Source of the DNA: Zongyangia hominis
Lineage (GTDB): Bacteria; Bacillota; Clostridia; Oscillospirales; Ruminococcaceae
Assembly: GCF_014385095.1 (NCBI RefSeq)
Contig: NZ_JACRTC010000005.1
Span: forward strand, 158,075-222,074
Direction of reading: 5' to 3'
DNA length: 64,000 bases
The notes beneath the pieces were generated by a model. It had not been told where the DNA came from. It saw nothing but the letters and a program-made list of their open reading frames with translations, and did no database searches. Position numbers and translations under genes: made by a program. This document shows positions 53,356 through 63,000 of this stretch, one piece after another (the first letter of the stretch is position 1; every line of letters starts with the position of its first letter).

Positions 53356-53754
53356 GTGGATCAGCTGCAATATCTATGGAAGGATCGCAAACGCATTCTG
53401 GGAATGCCGATCACCTTTACCAAATACGCCATGAGTGAGGACCGAATTTTCTTGGAAACGGGACTGCTCAGTACCAATCAGGAGGAAGTGATCCTCTACC
53501 GAGTGCGGGACATCAGCCTTCGTATCTCCTTGGGCCAGCGCATTTTTGGCGTGGGGTCCATCCTGGTGCAGTCATCGGACAAAAGCATGCCCAAGTTGAT
53601 GCTCAAAAATATCAAGCATCCCCGGGAAGTCAAAGAACTCATCCACAAGCAGGTAGAGGACATGAAGGTCCGGCGCCGGATGCGGGTGGGAGAAATCCTG
53701 GACGACGACGGATGTGATCACGATCTGGATGACGACGATTATCTGGGCAATTAG
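53356..53754 (+). CDS. Bacterial PH-domain protein
   Basis: From GTG 53356, 7 nt after GGGAGGGAG, the product is 132 residues. TFTKYAMSEDRIFLETGLLS, EEVILYRVRDISLRISLGQR and SILVQSSDKSMPKLMLKNIK follow the bPH2 fold pattern. No membrane segment is present. The C-terminus is very acidic (DDDGCDHDLDDDDYLGN), an unusual tail. Function is unknown. It lies 57 bp upstream of the sugar-phosphate kinase. Confidence 0.75.
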   Translation: MDQLQYLWKDRKRILGMPITFTKYAMSEDRIFLETGLLSTNQEEVILYRVRDISLRISLGQRIFGVGSILVQSSDKSMPKLMLKNIKHPREVKELIHKQVEDMKVRRRMRVGEILDDDGCDHDLDDDDYLGN

Positions 53755-53811
53755 CGGGAATACGGACCCGATAAATTAGGCTGGCGTGGCCAGCGGAATG
53801 GAGACAAAACG

Positions 53812-54750
53812 ATGAAGACCGAAAAGATTCTGACAGTGACCCTCAATCCGGCCATCGACGTCAACGTCTATGTGGATATGCTGGACAAGGAACGGGTCAA
53901 TTTTTCCTATGACGAGCACTTTGATGCGGCAGGTAAGGGCACCAACGTATCCCGTGCACTGACCAAATGGGGCATTGGCAATACGGCCCTGCTCGTCACC
54001 GGCAAGGACAACGCCAAGCAGTACTTTGACCGTTTGGCTGAGGAGAATATCCAGTGTATGGTGGTCTATAACGAGGGAAAGATTCGGGAGAATCTGAGCA
54101 TCATCACCGACGACGGCAACCTGTATAAGCTCAACCGCCAAGGTTCCCGCTTTACACAGGAGAACTTTGATGAAGCAATCGCCAAATTGGACGCCTTTGG
54201 CCTAAAGGGCGCCATCGTCGTCTTTGCCGGCAGTTTGCCGGTGGGCATGTCCAAAGAGGACTTTATGCGCATGGTGGCCTATGTCCGGGATGCCGGCGCT
54301 GTGGTGGCGCTGGACAGTAACGCTCTTTCCGCCGCGCAGATCGTTGAGCTGAGGCCCTGGACCATCAAGCCCAACCAAGAGGAACTGGAGGCCATGACCG
54401 GAAAGAAAGCCTCCTCCTATGCGGACATTGTCGCCATTGCCAGGGAAATCATCGCCAAGGGCATTGAGAATGTGATCGTCAGCTTGGGAGGAGACGGGCT
54501 CATCGGCGTGTGCGCGGATACCGCCGTCAAAGTGGATGTGCCCGACGTCGTGGTGCGTTCCAATGTAGGCGCAGGGGATACGACCCTCTCCGGCTTCATC
54601 GCCGCCGTGTCCCGGGACGATGACTTTGCTGATGCCGTCAAATATGCGGCCGCCTGTGGCACCGCTGCGGTCACCACCGAAGGGACTAACCCTCCCAGCA
54701 CCGAAAAGGTGGGAGAGATTCTCGCACAAGTTACGGTAAAACCCCTTTAG
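53812..54750 (+). CDS. 1-phosphofructokinase/tagatose-6-phosphate kinase family
   Basis: This 312-residue kinase of the FruK/LacC branch of the PfkB family starts ILTVTLNPAIDVNVYVD. FDAAGKGTNVSRALTKWG, IKPNQEELEAMTG and VRSNVGAGDTTLSGFIAA (catalytic GAGD) are present. It likely makes fructose 1,6-bisphosphate from fructose 1-phosphate, but no PTS gene adjoins it to settle the substrate. It is distinct from the four-kinase cluster at 33-37 kb. Confidence 0.88.
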   Translation: MKTEKILTVTLNPAIDVNVYVDMLDKERVNFSYDEHFDAAGKGTNVSRALTKWGIGNTALLVTGKDNAKQYFDRLAEENIQCMVVYNEGKIRENLSIITDDGNLYKLNRQGSRFTQENFDEAIAKLDAFGLKGAIVVFAGSLPVGMSKEDFMRMVAYVRDAGAVVALDSNALSAAQIVELRPWTIKPNQEELEAMTGKKASSYADIVAIAREIIAKGIENVIVSLGGDGLIGVCADTAVKVDVPDVVVRSNVGAGDTTLSGFIAAVSRDDDFADAVKYAAACGTAAVTTEGTNPPSTEKVGEILAQVTVKPL

Positions 54751-54785
54751 GCAGCGAATAAATGACGGGGGAAAAATAAAAGCGA

Positions 54786-54823
54786 AAGAAGGACACCATC
54801 TTACCGATGGGTGTCCTTCTTTT
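54786..54823 (+). terminator. Terminator after the 1-phosphofructokinase-like gene
   Basis: AGAAGGACACC pairs with GGTGTCCTTCT and is followed by TTTATA. Confidence 0.85.
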
Positions 54824-55028
54824 ATACTGTCCTAGCTTTTCGCAGTATGGAAAACGGCTGCTGGAAGCCCCGCCAGGTCAAGAAATTCATGACAAGGTCA
54901 CGCCCACTCGCCAGGGTATAGCTAGGCTCGTCGGTGGTAATGGCGATCTGGGCCGGCGAGTGGCAACGCCGTTGATTTATAATAGGTAGGTGTCAGTATA
55001 AGTTCAATTTTCATCGAGTATGTTTCTT
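54824..55028. other. Unassigned spacer before the ABC pair
   Basis: No supported gene is seen. The stretch has an isolated short frame ending GRRVATPLIYNR without a ribosome site, which looks like a remnant. The ABC genes downstream lack an obvious terminator here. Confidence 0.35.
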
Positions 55029-56849
55029 TTAAGAAACCCTTGCCTCGAACTGGCTGTTATACAAATCCGCATAGAAACCGTTCATGGAGAGCAACTCTGC
55101 GTGGGTGCCCCGCTCCACGATGTCGCCGTCCCGGACCACCAGAATGAGGTCAGCGTTTTGAATGGTGGAAAGGCGGTGAGCGATGACGAAGCTGGTCTTA
55201 CCCTTCATTAGCCGGGCCATAGCCTTTTGAATCTCCACCTCCGTACGGGTATCCACGCTAGAGGTAGCCTCGTCCAGCACCAGGATGGCGGGGTCGGTGA
55301 GCATAGCACGGGCGATGGTCAGAAGCTGCATCTGCCCCTGAGAGACCCCGGCGGCTTCGCCGGAAAGGACAGTGTCGTACCCCTGGGGCAGGGTGCGGAT
55401 AAAGTGGTCGCAGCAGGCGGCCTTAGCGGCAGCCACGATCTCCTCTCGGGCGGCATCCCGTTTGCCATAGGCGATGTTTTCTGCGATGGTGCCCTCGAAG
55501 AGCCAGGTGTCCTGGAGCACCATACCAATGTGCCGCCGCATATTACTCCGGGGCAGGTCGGTGATGTTTTGCCCGTCGATGGTAATAGAGCCGCCATTGA
55601 GCTCGTAAAAGCGCATGAGAAGGTTCACCAGCGTGGTCTTGCCGCCCCCGGTGGGGCCCACGATGGCCACCATCTCATTGGGGTGCACCTCCAGATTCAG
55701 ATCCTTAATGAGTGTTTTTTCGGAAGTATAGCCAAAGCGCACATCTCGGAACATTACGTGCCCCTGGGAGATGCTCCCTGCGTTGCCACGCTTGTCGGGC
55801 CGCTCCTCCTCCTCGTCCAGCAGGGCGAAGACCCGTTCCGCTCCCGCAATGGCGGCCTGGAGAGAAGTGACAACATAGGCAGTTTCGGTGACCGGCTCAG
55901 AAATCTGGTTGACGTACTGTAAAAAAGCCTGAACGGTGCCCAGGGTAATGGCCCCGCCCAATGCCATACCACCTCCAAGGACAGCGGTGGCGATGAAGCC
56001 TAATTGCCCCAGCGCCCGGATGGTGGGGTAGATGGTGAAGTCGGAGAACTGGGCATTGCGCTGGGCGCGATATTGCCGCTCGTTGAGTTCCTCCGCCGCC
56101 GCCAGCATCGCCTGTTGTTGGTTGAACACTTTCACCACCCGGTTGCCCGCATAGATCTCCTCAATCTTGCCGGTCAGCGCGCCCATGGACGCCAGGTTTT
56201 CCCCATAAGCCCGCTGGGCCAATGTGGAGACAAAACCGGTGGCCACCATGCTGACGAGCAGAGAGACTACAACTACGGCAAAGAGGACTGGACTCAGCAC
56301 CAACATAGTAATTGCAGCAAATAAGACTGTGAATACCGAAGAAATGAACTGGGGTAGACCCTCCTGCATTGCGGCGGACACCTTCTCCAGGTCATTAGTA
56401 ACCCGGCTCATGACCTCGCCAGTTTTATGGATATCAAAGTAGCGCAGCGGTAACCGGTGCAGCTTGGCGCTGATATCCCTGCGGAAGGAGAGGGTCAACT
56501 CCTCCCCCACGCTGGCGATTAAGTACTGCTGGAGATAGGCAAGCAGACCACTTATCAGCGCCGAGGCCAGGATGAGAACCACGGGTAACCAGAGCACCTG
56601 CAGGGCCGTCTCCACAATTCCAACAGAGCCATCATAGGAGCGGATAGCCGCTACCAGGGCATCAATGCCCTTACCCACGGCCAGGGGCAGAGCGGTAAAA
56701 GCGGCGGAACTAAGCAGCGTGGCTACGACGATGATGATTAAATTCCGTTTTTGGCGGCCCAGCCGGTTCAATAGCCGCTTGGCCGTCGCTTTGGTGTTTT
56801 GGGGAATATCCTCATGCGTAATATTTTGCTTTTTCTTATCTTTAGCCAT
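55029..56849 (-). CDS. ABC exporter half-transporter (second subunit)
   Basis: This 606-residue protein has an N-terminal six-helix membrane domain (about 30-330) and a nucleotide-binding domain with Walker A IVGPTGGGKTTLVNLLM, signature GVSQGQMQLLTIARAML and Walker B ILVLDEATSSVDTRT. The signature reads VSQGQ instead of LSGGQ, as often seen in one half of heterodimeric exporters. It starts 3 bp after the stop of the partner gene, so the two subunits are coupled. The substrate may be a drug or peptide. Confidence 0.92.
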   Translation of the reverse strand: MAKDKKKQNITHEDIPQNTKATAKRLLNRLGRQKRNLIIIVVATLLSSAAFTALPLAVGKGIDALVAAIRSYDGSVGIVETALQVLWLPVVLILASALISGLLAYLQQYLIASVGEELTLSFRRDISAKLHRLPLRYFDIHKTGEVMSRVTNDLEKVSAAMQEGLPQFISSVFTVLFAAITMLVLSPVLFAVVVVSLLVSMVATGFVSTLAQRAYGENLASMGALTGKIEEIYAGNRVVKVFNQQQAMLAAAEELNERQYRAQRNAQFSDFTIYPTIRALGQLGFIATAVLGGGMALGGAITLGTVQAFLQYVNQISEPVTETAYVVTSLQAAIAGAERVFALLDEEEERPDKRGNAGSISQGHVMFRDVRFGYTSEKTLIKDLNLEVHPNEMVAIVGPTGGGKTTLVNLLMRFYELNGGSITIDGQNITDLPRSNMRRHIGMVLQDTWLFEGTIAENIAYGKRDAAREEIVAAAKAACCDHFIRTLPQGYDTVLSGEAAGVSQGQMQLLTIARAMLTDPAILVLDEATSSVDTRTEVEIQKAMARLMKGKTSFVIAHRLSTIQNADLILVVRDGDIVERGTHAELLSMNGFYADLYNSQFEARVS

Positions 56850-56852
56850 GGG

Positions 56853-58583
56853 TCAAGCCTCCTTTTTCTGCATTTGGCTTTCGGCAATCTCCCGGTAAGT
56901 GGGACAGGTCTCCAGCAACTCGTGGTGGGTTCCGCTGCCCACGGGTCTCCCCTGGTCTAGCACCAGGATTTGGTCGGCGTTCAGGATGGTGCTCACCCGC
57001 TGGGCGATGATGAGTTTGGCGGGCGCCGTCACGCTCTGGGTGAGGGCCCTACGCAGGGCGGCGTCCGTCCGCACGTCTAGGGCGGAGAAGCTGTCGTCAA
57101 AGATCAAGACGTCAACCTTTTTCACCAGCGCTCGGGCGATGGCCAGGCGTTGGCGCTGTCCGCCGGAGAAGTTGGTGCCACCCTGGGCAACGGGAGACCC
57201 CAGACCTTTGGGCAGCTTTTTGACGAAGTCTTCGGCTTGAGCGATGCGAAGGGCCTCCCACAACTCGCCATCGGTGGCGTCCGCCCGGCCCATGCGCAGA
57301 TTTTCCGCGATGGTGCCGCTGAACAAAAACGCCTTCTGCGGTACGAAGCCAATCTGTTCCCGCAATTCCTGCTGGGAGAGATTCCGCACGTCTACGCCCC
57401 TCAGCAGAATATGGCCGGACTGGATGTCGTGGAGGCGGAGCAGCAGGTCGGCCAGTGTACTCTTTCCCGAACCAGTGCTGCCGATGACGGCGGTGGTCTG
57501 CCCCGAGCGGAGGGTGAAAGTCAGGTCGTGGATGACCGGCTCCTCGGCCCCCTCATAGGCGAAACTCACATGGTCAAACTTCACCGTTTCGTAGGGTGCG
57601 GGGAGTGGCGTCATGGGAGTGTGGCTTGGGTCGGAGACAGTGGGCTTGGTGTCCAACAGGACCCGCAGGCGCTCCAGGCTGGCCCGGGCCTTGGGCAGGG
57701 TGGTGAGCACCGAGGCCGCCATGATGAGATAGGCCATGGTCAGGATGGAGTACTCTGCCACAGCGGTGATTTGTCCCACGGCCATCCCACCGCCCAGGGA
57801 AAGAGCCCCGCCCACGCCCAGAATAACCGCCATCAACGCCCCCATCAACAGCCATACCACAGGGGTGATGACGGCAAAGAGCCGGTTGAGGCGGATCATG
57901 TTGTCAGCATACTCCTTATAGGCCGCACCCGACCGCGACTCCTCATACTTCTCATTGCCGAAGGCCCGGATGACCCGCACCCCGGTGACCGTCTCCCGCA
58001 CCACTTGATTGATACGATCCAGCTTGGTCTGGATGCTGCTGGAGAGAGCATTGGACTTTTTGAGGATTATAGCGGCCAGGACTAGCACCACCGCCATAAA
58101 TACCAGTTGGATCAATGCCATGACGGGACTGACTATGGTAGTCATAATGATGGAGACCAACACCAGGATAGGCGCGGGGACCACCATCTGGAGCACCATG
58201 CCCATGGTCCGCTGGAGATTGATGATGTCCGAGGTGGTGCGGGTGATCATAGAGGAGATACCCACCGCCTCAAACTGCTGGAGGGAGAGGGCCTGACTCT
58301 TTTGTAAGAGCAGGGAGCGCATCTCAAACCCGAAGAGGGAGGAGAGGTCGCTAGTGATCCAGCTCCCAAAGGCCGCAATGCCCGTGGATACAATGGTGAC
58401 GGTCAACATCCACATCCCGATCCGGAGGACGTCGTTCATGCTGCCCTGAAGGATACCGTGATCCACAATGTCGGCGACCAGGGCCGGGATGAGCAGAGTG
58501 CCCACTACCTGACCTAGCAGGAGCAGGATGGCAAGTGCCGTTTTCCCCTTGTGTCGCATAAGAAACTGTTTCAAATATTTCAT
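56853..58583 (-). CDS. ABC exporter half-transporter (first subunit)
   Basis: From ATG 58583 behind AAAGGAGG the product is 576 residues and starts MKYLKQFLMRHKGKTALAI. It has a six-helix domain, Walker A VIGSTGSGKSTLADLLL, signature NFSGGQRQRLAIARALV and an atypical Walker B LIFDDSFSALDVRTD, where Asp replaces the catalytic Glu. So this subunit probably holds the degenerate ATP site and its partner the active one, as in BmrCD-type exporters. It is divergent from a MerR-type regulator. Confidence 0.92.
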   Translation of the reverse strand: MKYLKQFLMRHKGKTALAILLLLGQVVGTLLIPALVADIVDHGILQGSMNDVLRIGMWMLTVTIVSTGIAAFGSWITSDLSSLFGFEMRSLLLQKSQALSLQQFEAVGISSMITRTTSDIINLQRTMGMVLQMVVPAPILVLVSIIMTTIVSPVMALIQLVFMAVVLVLAAIILKKSNALSSSIQTKLDRINQVVRETVTGVRVIRAFGNEKYEESRSGAAYKEYADNMIRLNRLFAVITPVVWLLMGALMAVILGVGGALSLGGGMAVGQITAVAEYSILTMAYLIMAASVLTTLPKARASLERLRVLLDTKPTVSDPSHTPMTPLPAPYETVKFDHVSFAYEGAEEPVIHDLTFTLRSGQTTAVIGSTGSGKSTLADLLLRLHDIQSGHILLRGVDVRNLSQQELREQIGFVPQKAFLFSGTIAENLRMGRADATDGELWEALRIAQAEDFVKKLPKGLGSPVAQGGTNFSGGQRQRLAIARALVKKVDVLIFDDSFSALDVRTDAALRRALTQSVTAPAKLIIAQRVSTILNADQILVLDQGRPVGSGTHHELLETCPTYREIAESQMQKKEA

Positions 58584-58627
58584 AAAAACCTCCTTTGCCG
58601 GTCTTGCATATTCTCTCGACAAAGGGT

Positions 58628-58658
58628 ATCATAATCCTTGAAGTCACTCCAATGTCAA
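58628..58658 (-). promoter_or_regulatory. MerR-type promoter with 19-bp spacer and dyad
   Basis: On the minus strand TTGACA and TATGAT are 19 bp apart, the overlong spacer used by MerR-family activators. The spacer holds the dyad TTGGAGTGACTTCAA (58652-58638), a classic MerR operator form. The regulator is encoded 33 bp away on the other strand. Confidence 0.85.
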
Positions 58659-58690
58659 CGAAAAAATTGTGAACATTTTGTGAGGCATTT

Positions 58691-59527
58691 ATGAGTCAGA
58701 AAAAACAGCTTTCCATTCTTGAATTCTCCAGACTGACAGGAATCAATCGGGATAATCTCCGATTCTATGACCGGATTGGTCTTTTAAAGCCTGAAATACG
58801 AGGAGAAAACGGGTATCGCTACTACACTCGGCGCCAGTTGGGTTCGGCCTATCTCGTTGGCAGTCTACGGCTGTTGGGTGTAGGAATCGAGGATATCCGT
58901 CGGTACTCAGCCAGCCGAACACCGGAAGAAATGCTGAATCTGTTTGCCGAACAGGAGTCCCGCATCCAGAAGGAGATTGAAAAGTTGCAAGAAACCAGCG
59001 GCATCATGAAGCTGTATGCCGACATGGCGAGGGAAGCCCTTTGCCACAGTGATGGAGAAATCTTGTTAGAGGAGCGTAGGCGTGAGCGGATTTTCCTCTG
59101 CCCGCCTTTTCCTACTGCACGAGATGAAGATGAGGCGGAAGTCCTCGCTTATGAGTATGCTGGCAGTCACGGTGTCAACCTGGGGTATCCGATGGGCGTG
59201 ATGGTTACAGAGGATTCGCTCTTAACTTACACGGAGTCTCCTGAATATCAGTACTATCTTAAGGCGGACAGGCGGGGGAACGCCTGGAAACCGGGCGGGC
59301 TCTATGTTGTCGTTTATGGGAAAAGCAATTTGCAAGACACGCAGGATATCTATTTACGGCTGTTGGATTATATCCGGGAGCAGGGGCTGGAGGTGGCGGG
59401 GAACGCCTATGGGGAATATTTGCTTGACGATCTGGCAATCCAGGATTCTGCACAGTATTATGGCCGCATAGAAATTTTGGTGAAACACAGAGAGAAAAAC
59501 GGCAGCGATGTTAACTATAGACTGTAA
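58691..59527 (+). CDS. MerR-family regulator with effector-binding domain
   Basis: This 278-residue protein has the winged-helix start LSILEFSRLTGINRDNLRFY and the MerR signature YRYYTRRQLGSAYLVGSLR, a coiled-coil dimer helix (about 85-115), and a C-terminal GyrI-like ligand domain (about 140-278), as in BmrR/TipA-type multidrug sensors. It probably activates the divergent ABC exporter genes through the 19-bp-spacer promoter when bound by a drug-like ligand. Confidence 0.9.
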   Translation: MSQKKQLSILEFSRLTGINRDNLRFYDRIGLLKPEIRGENGYRYYTRRQLGSAYLVGSLRLLGVGIEDIRRYSASRTPEEMLNLFAEQESRIQKEIEKLQETSGIMKLYADMAREALCHSDGEILLEERRRERIFLCPPFPTARDEDEAEVLAYEYAGSHGVNLGYPMGVMVTEDSLLTYTESPEYQYYLKADRRGNAWKPGGLYVVVYGKSNLQDTQDIYLRLLDYIREQGLEVAGNAYGEYLLDDLAIQDSAQYYGRIEILVKHREKNGSDVNYRL

Positions 59528-59703
59528 TCGGAAGTAGGGAAGGTACGTTCGAAACAATGGAAAGGATTATTTTTTCCGCCTGTTGGTAAGGTCCCAAACC
59601 CACGGCACTCGTCCTCACGGACTGCATATTCCTCGCCGCAAGGCAGAGAAGTGCAGTTTCCACTATCACGCTGCATTGCTTAAAAGTAAATAACTAGGTT
59701 ACT
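59528..59703 (+). other. Intergenic region after merR
   Basis: No gene is supported. Short imperfect repeats and stop-rich frames are seen; it leads to the terminator at 59704. A small untranslated RNA is possible but has no promoter that I can support. Confidence 0.3.
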
Positions 59704-59737
59704 GGCCCCGCGCCATGGCGCGGGGCCTTCTTTTTTG
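59704..59737 (+). terminator. Terminator hairpin
   Basis: A 24-bp perfect palindrome GGCCCCGCGCCATGGCGCGG plus CGGGGCC-type arm (59704-59727) is followed by TTCTTTTTT. It lies 177 bp after merR. Confidence 0.8.
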
Positions 59738-59980
59738 GCTTTTATTGCGGCAAAATTCCCAATTTGGTACGCATAGTCTTGGGCAAAGAAACAGACAACT
59801 TTCTTCTATTGACGGGGGAAAGAACCGTCAAAGACGGATGATTTGTAAGAATCCTGAAAACATAAGGTCCAAATTTGAAAAAAGAGTAGAAAAAACAGGA
59901 AATAAGTCGGACAAATCGACAGACAAGCGGGAGGTTTATTGTGAGAAGTAAACAAACAGGAAAAGTTTAGTGGAAAGTTA
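59738..59980 (+). other. AT-richer upstream region of the fructan hydrolase gene
   Basis: No gene is supported. It contains a small hairpin CCGTC-AAA-GACGG (about 59826-59838) and A-rich tracts. Its base composition is lower in GC than most of the window. Confidence 0.3.
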
Positions 59981-60010
59981 TTGCGAAACTATGTGCCTCG
60001 GTGTTATGAT
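59981..60010 (+). promoter_or_regulatory. Putative promoter of the fructan hydrolase gene
   Basis: TTGCGA is followed 18 bp later by TATGAT, 68 bp upstream of ATG 60078. Confidence 0.5.
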
Positions 60011-60077
60011 AATGATAAATTACTTACTTTTTATGGGGTAAGTAAAGAAGAGAAGATCAAAGAAGGAGGAACAAAAA

Positions 60078-63000
60078 ATGAACACATTTTGCAGTAAGGC
60101 AAAACGGGCCACCAAGCGGTTGGCGGTATTTGCCTTAACGCTGATTGTGGCGCTGAGTAGCGTGTTGCCAGCCATCGCTGCAACAGATCCCACCACCCTG
60201 GACGTCACCTTCCGAAACGGGGATTATAGCGAATTAAACGGCGTCTACACCCTGAATAAGGCAAATGATAACGGCAATAATATTGTCCCGTCAGATGCTT
60301 CGGCCAATACCTTTGATTATTCCGCGGATGTCCAGCTCATTGATGCTGACGGCGCGGCCACCCTGGTGTTTGGCTACAATGGCGGCCGTTTTAACGGTTT
60401 GGAACTCAAACAAGACGGCACAAGTGTCAAAGTGACCTCGTTTATCGACAAAGACCCTGATCACGCATACCCTAATAATTATGCATTTCAGGGGATTGAG
60501 GTTGCCGACACGAGCGTCACCGCTGATTTTGTCAAGGTGCGGCTTACCATGGATGAAAATAAGCTCCTGACAGTTTATGTCGGCGGCAAACAGGTGACTA
60601 CTTACGACTTTAACCAGAAAGAGGGCAAAGAGGGTATTCCTTACTATCCTGGCCAGTTGGGCCTGATGACTTGGAATGCCAGCGCAAAGTTTAAAAATCT
60701 TACAGCCACCACCAACGACACCCAGGCGGGGGACCCCAATTTCAATACCAACATTGTGGGCGATTGGACCAATGCTGGTGAAAGCGGCCCTGGTGATTGG
60801 ACCGTTACCGAAAGCGGTATGCGGGGCAACAACGCCGCCAAAGGGGATACCTTCTATACTTCCTCCAAATACATGGAGCCTTCCAAGGCATTTGTACTGG
60901 AAGCCGATATGCATTTGGAAAGCGGACAGGCAGCCGGCCTCACCTTTGGTGTTAAGAACCCCGATGTACCCAAACAGACTTGGTACTGTGTCAATGTGGA
61001 CAAGGTGATGAAAATTACCAAGCTCTTTAAGAACACTGGCGGTGAAGTCTGGAATGTCAACCGCCCGCTCACCGATACCGAGTTGAAAAAGAAGGACTTT
61101 AAAGTTCGCATCGAGTATCTGGAAGGCGGCCGGATGAATTTCTATCTGGACGATAAACTGGTTGGTTATCAGCAGGAAAATTCTTTTGCCGGCGGTTATA
61201 TCGGCATTATGACCTTCCAGTCCGACGCCACCTTCAATAATGTCATGTTCTACGAAGCTCCCACCCCCAAATTGACGGGGCTGGATGTCAAAGATGTGGA
61301 AATCACCCCCACCTTTGACGATACCGTCTATAAATATAGCGGAACGGTCCCCTTTGAGACCGAGAGTGTGCAGATCAAGGCCAACACCACCGATGACTTC
61401 GATCTGACTATCAACGATACACCGGTGCCCAAGGATCAGTATATGGAAGTTGGTCTAATGGTGGGCAACAATGACATTTTAGTCAAAGCCACCGATCGGG
61501 ACACCAAACTCACGGCTATTACCACGGTGAGCATCAAACGGCAGCAGGACCCCAACTTTGCTTACACGGAGAGCTATCGGCCCCAGTTCCATTATTCTCA
61601 GGAATCGGGCTGGTGCAACGACCCCAACGGCATGGTATATTACGAGGGTGAATGGCATCTGTTCTATCAGTACAATGAACAGAAGACCTGGACCAGCATG
61701 CACTGGGGCCACGCGGTTTCCACCGACTTAATCAACTGGACGGAGCTGCCCATCGCACTCTATCCTGACGAATTGGGAACCATCTTCTCCGGTTCCGCGG
61801 TAGTGGATGAGTACAACACTTCTGGCTTCTTTACCGACACGCCCGAAAAGAAGGGCTTAGTCGCTATCTTTACCCACGACGGCGGCGGTCAGAAACAGAG
61901 CATCGCGTACTCCACCGATAAGGGCCGTACATGGACGAAATATGAAGGCAATCCTGTCATTTCCAGCGCGGATGACCCGCTCAAGGATGGTGCTTTCCGC
62001 GACCCGAAGGTTTTCTGGCATAAAGAAAGTAACCAGTGGATGATGGTCGTAGCGGGCGGTCCGCTTCGCTTCTTCTCCTCCAAAGATCTTAAAACTTGGA
62101 CCTTTGAAAGCGGCTATAACCAAACACAGAACCTGAACGGTAAATCCGTCAATGGCATTTGGACCGAGTGCCCTGACTTCTATCGCCTTGAAGTAGACAA
62201 AACTGGCACTTATAAATGGGTGCTGAGCCTGGGCGGACGGTACTATATGGTCGGCGACTTTGACAAGATCGGCGAAAAGTGGTACTTTGTTCCCGATACA
62301 AATGAACAGTTCTCGATGAACTACGCCCCCGACTCCTATGCCGCGCAGACTTATTTCGGCTGGGACGAAAATGGCACGACCAACGGTACTCCCGACGGGC
62401 GTCGGATCATGATTAACTGGATGAGCAACTGGGGTTATGCGGGCAATATCGCCAATATTACCGATCCCAACAATGGCGCGTTTACTCTCCAGCATGAGAT
62501 GACCCTGCAGAAAAACGCGGACGGCAAAATCCGGCTCTATCAGAACCCGATTGAGCAGTATAATTCCCTGCGGCTGACCGACAAGGCCACCGAGCTCAAC
62601 ACCACCTTAACGCCGGGCGGTGAGAATCCGCTGGCAAGCTTTAGCGGCGACCAGTATGAGATCGTGGCAGAGTTTACGCCTAAAGACGGCGCGACCCAGG
62701 TGGGCTTTAAGCTGCGCACCGGCGCCAATCAGGAAACCCTGGTCTACTATAACCTGAATGACCACAAGATGTATATCGACCGGACCAAATCTGGAAAATC
62801 TCCTGGCGGCAACTTCCCCGGCGTATACAGCCAGAGCACTGCCATGACGGCGGACGGCAAAATCCAGATGCACATTTATGTCGACTGGTCCTCTGTAGAA
62901 GCCTTCGGCAACTACGGCGAGACAGTGGGCACGGCCTTGATTTATCCTGATTTCGCCAGCACCGGCGCGGAAGTTTATACGCTGGGCGGCGATGCGGATG

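Noticed and set aside
54807..54989. 60-codon frame after the 1-phosphofructokinase-like gene
   Set aside because: It begins inside the terminator hairpin, has no ribosome site and no recognised family; treated as a possible remnant.
59715..59951. 78-codon frame upstream of the GH32 gene
   Set aside because: It starts within a terminator palindrome and has no ribosome site or conserved pattern.
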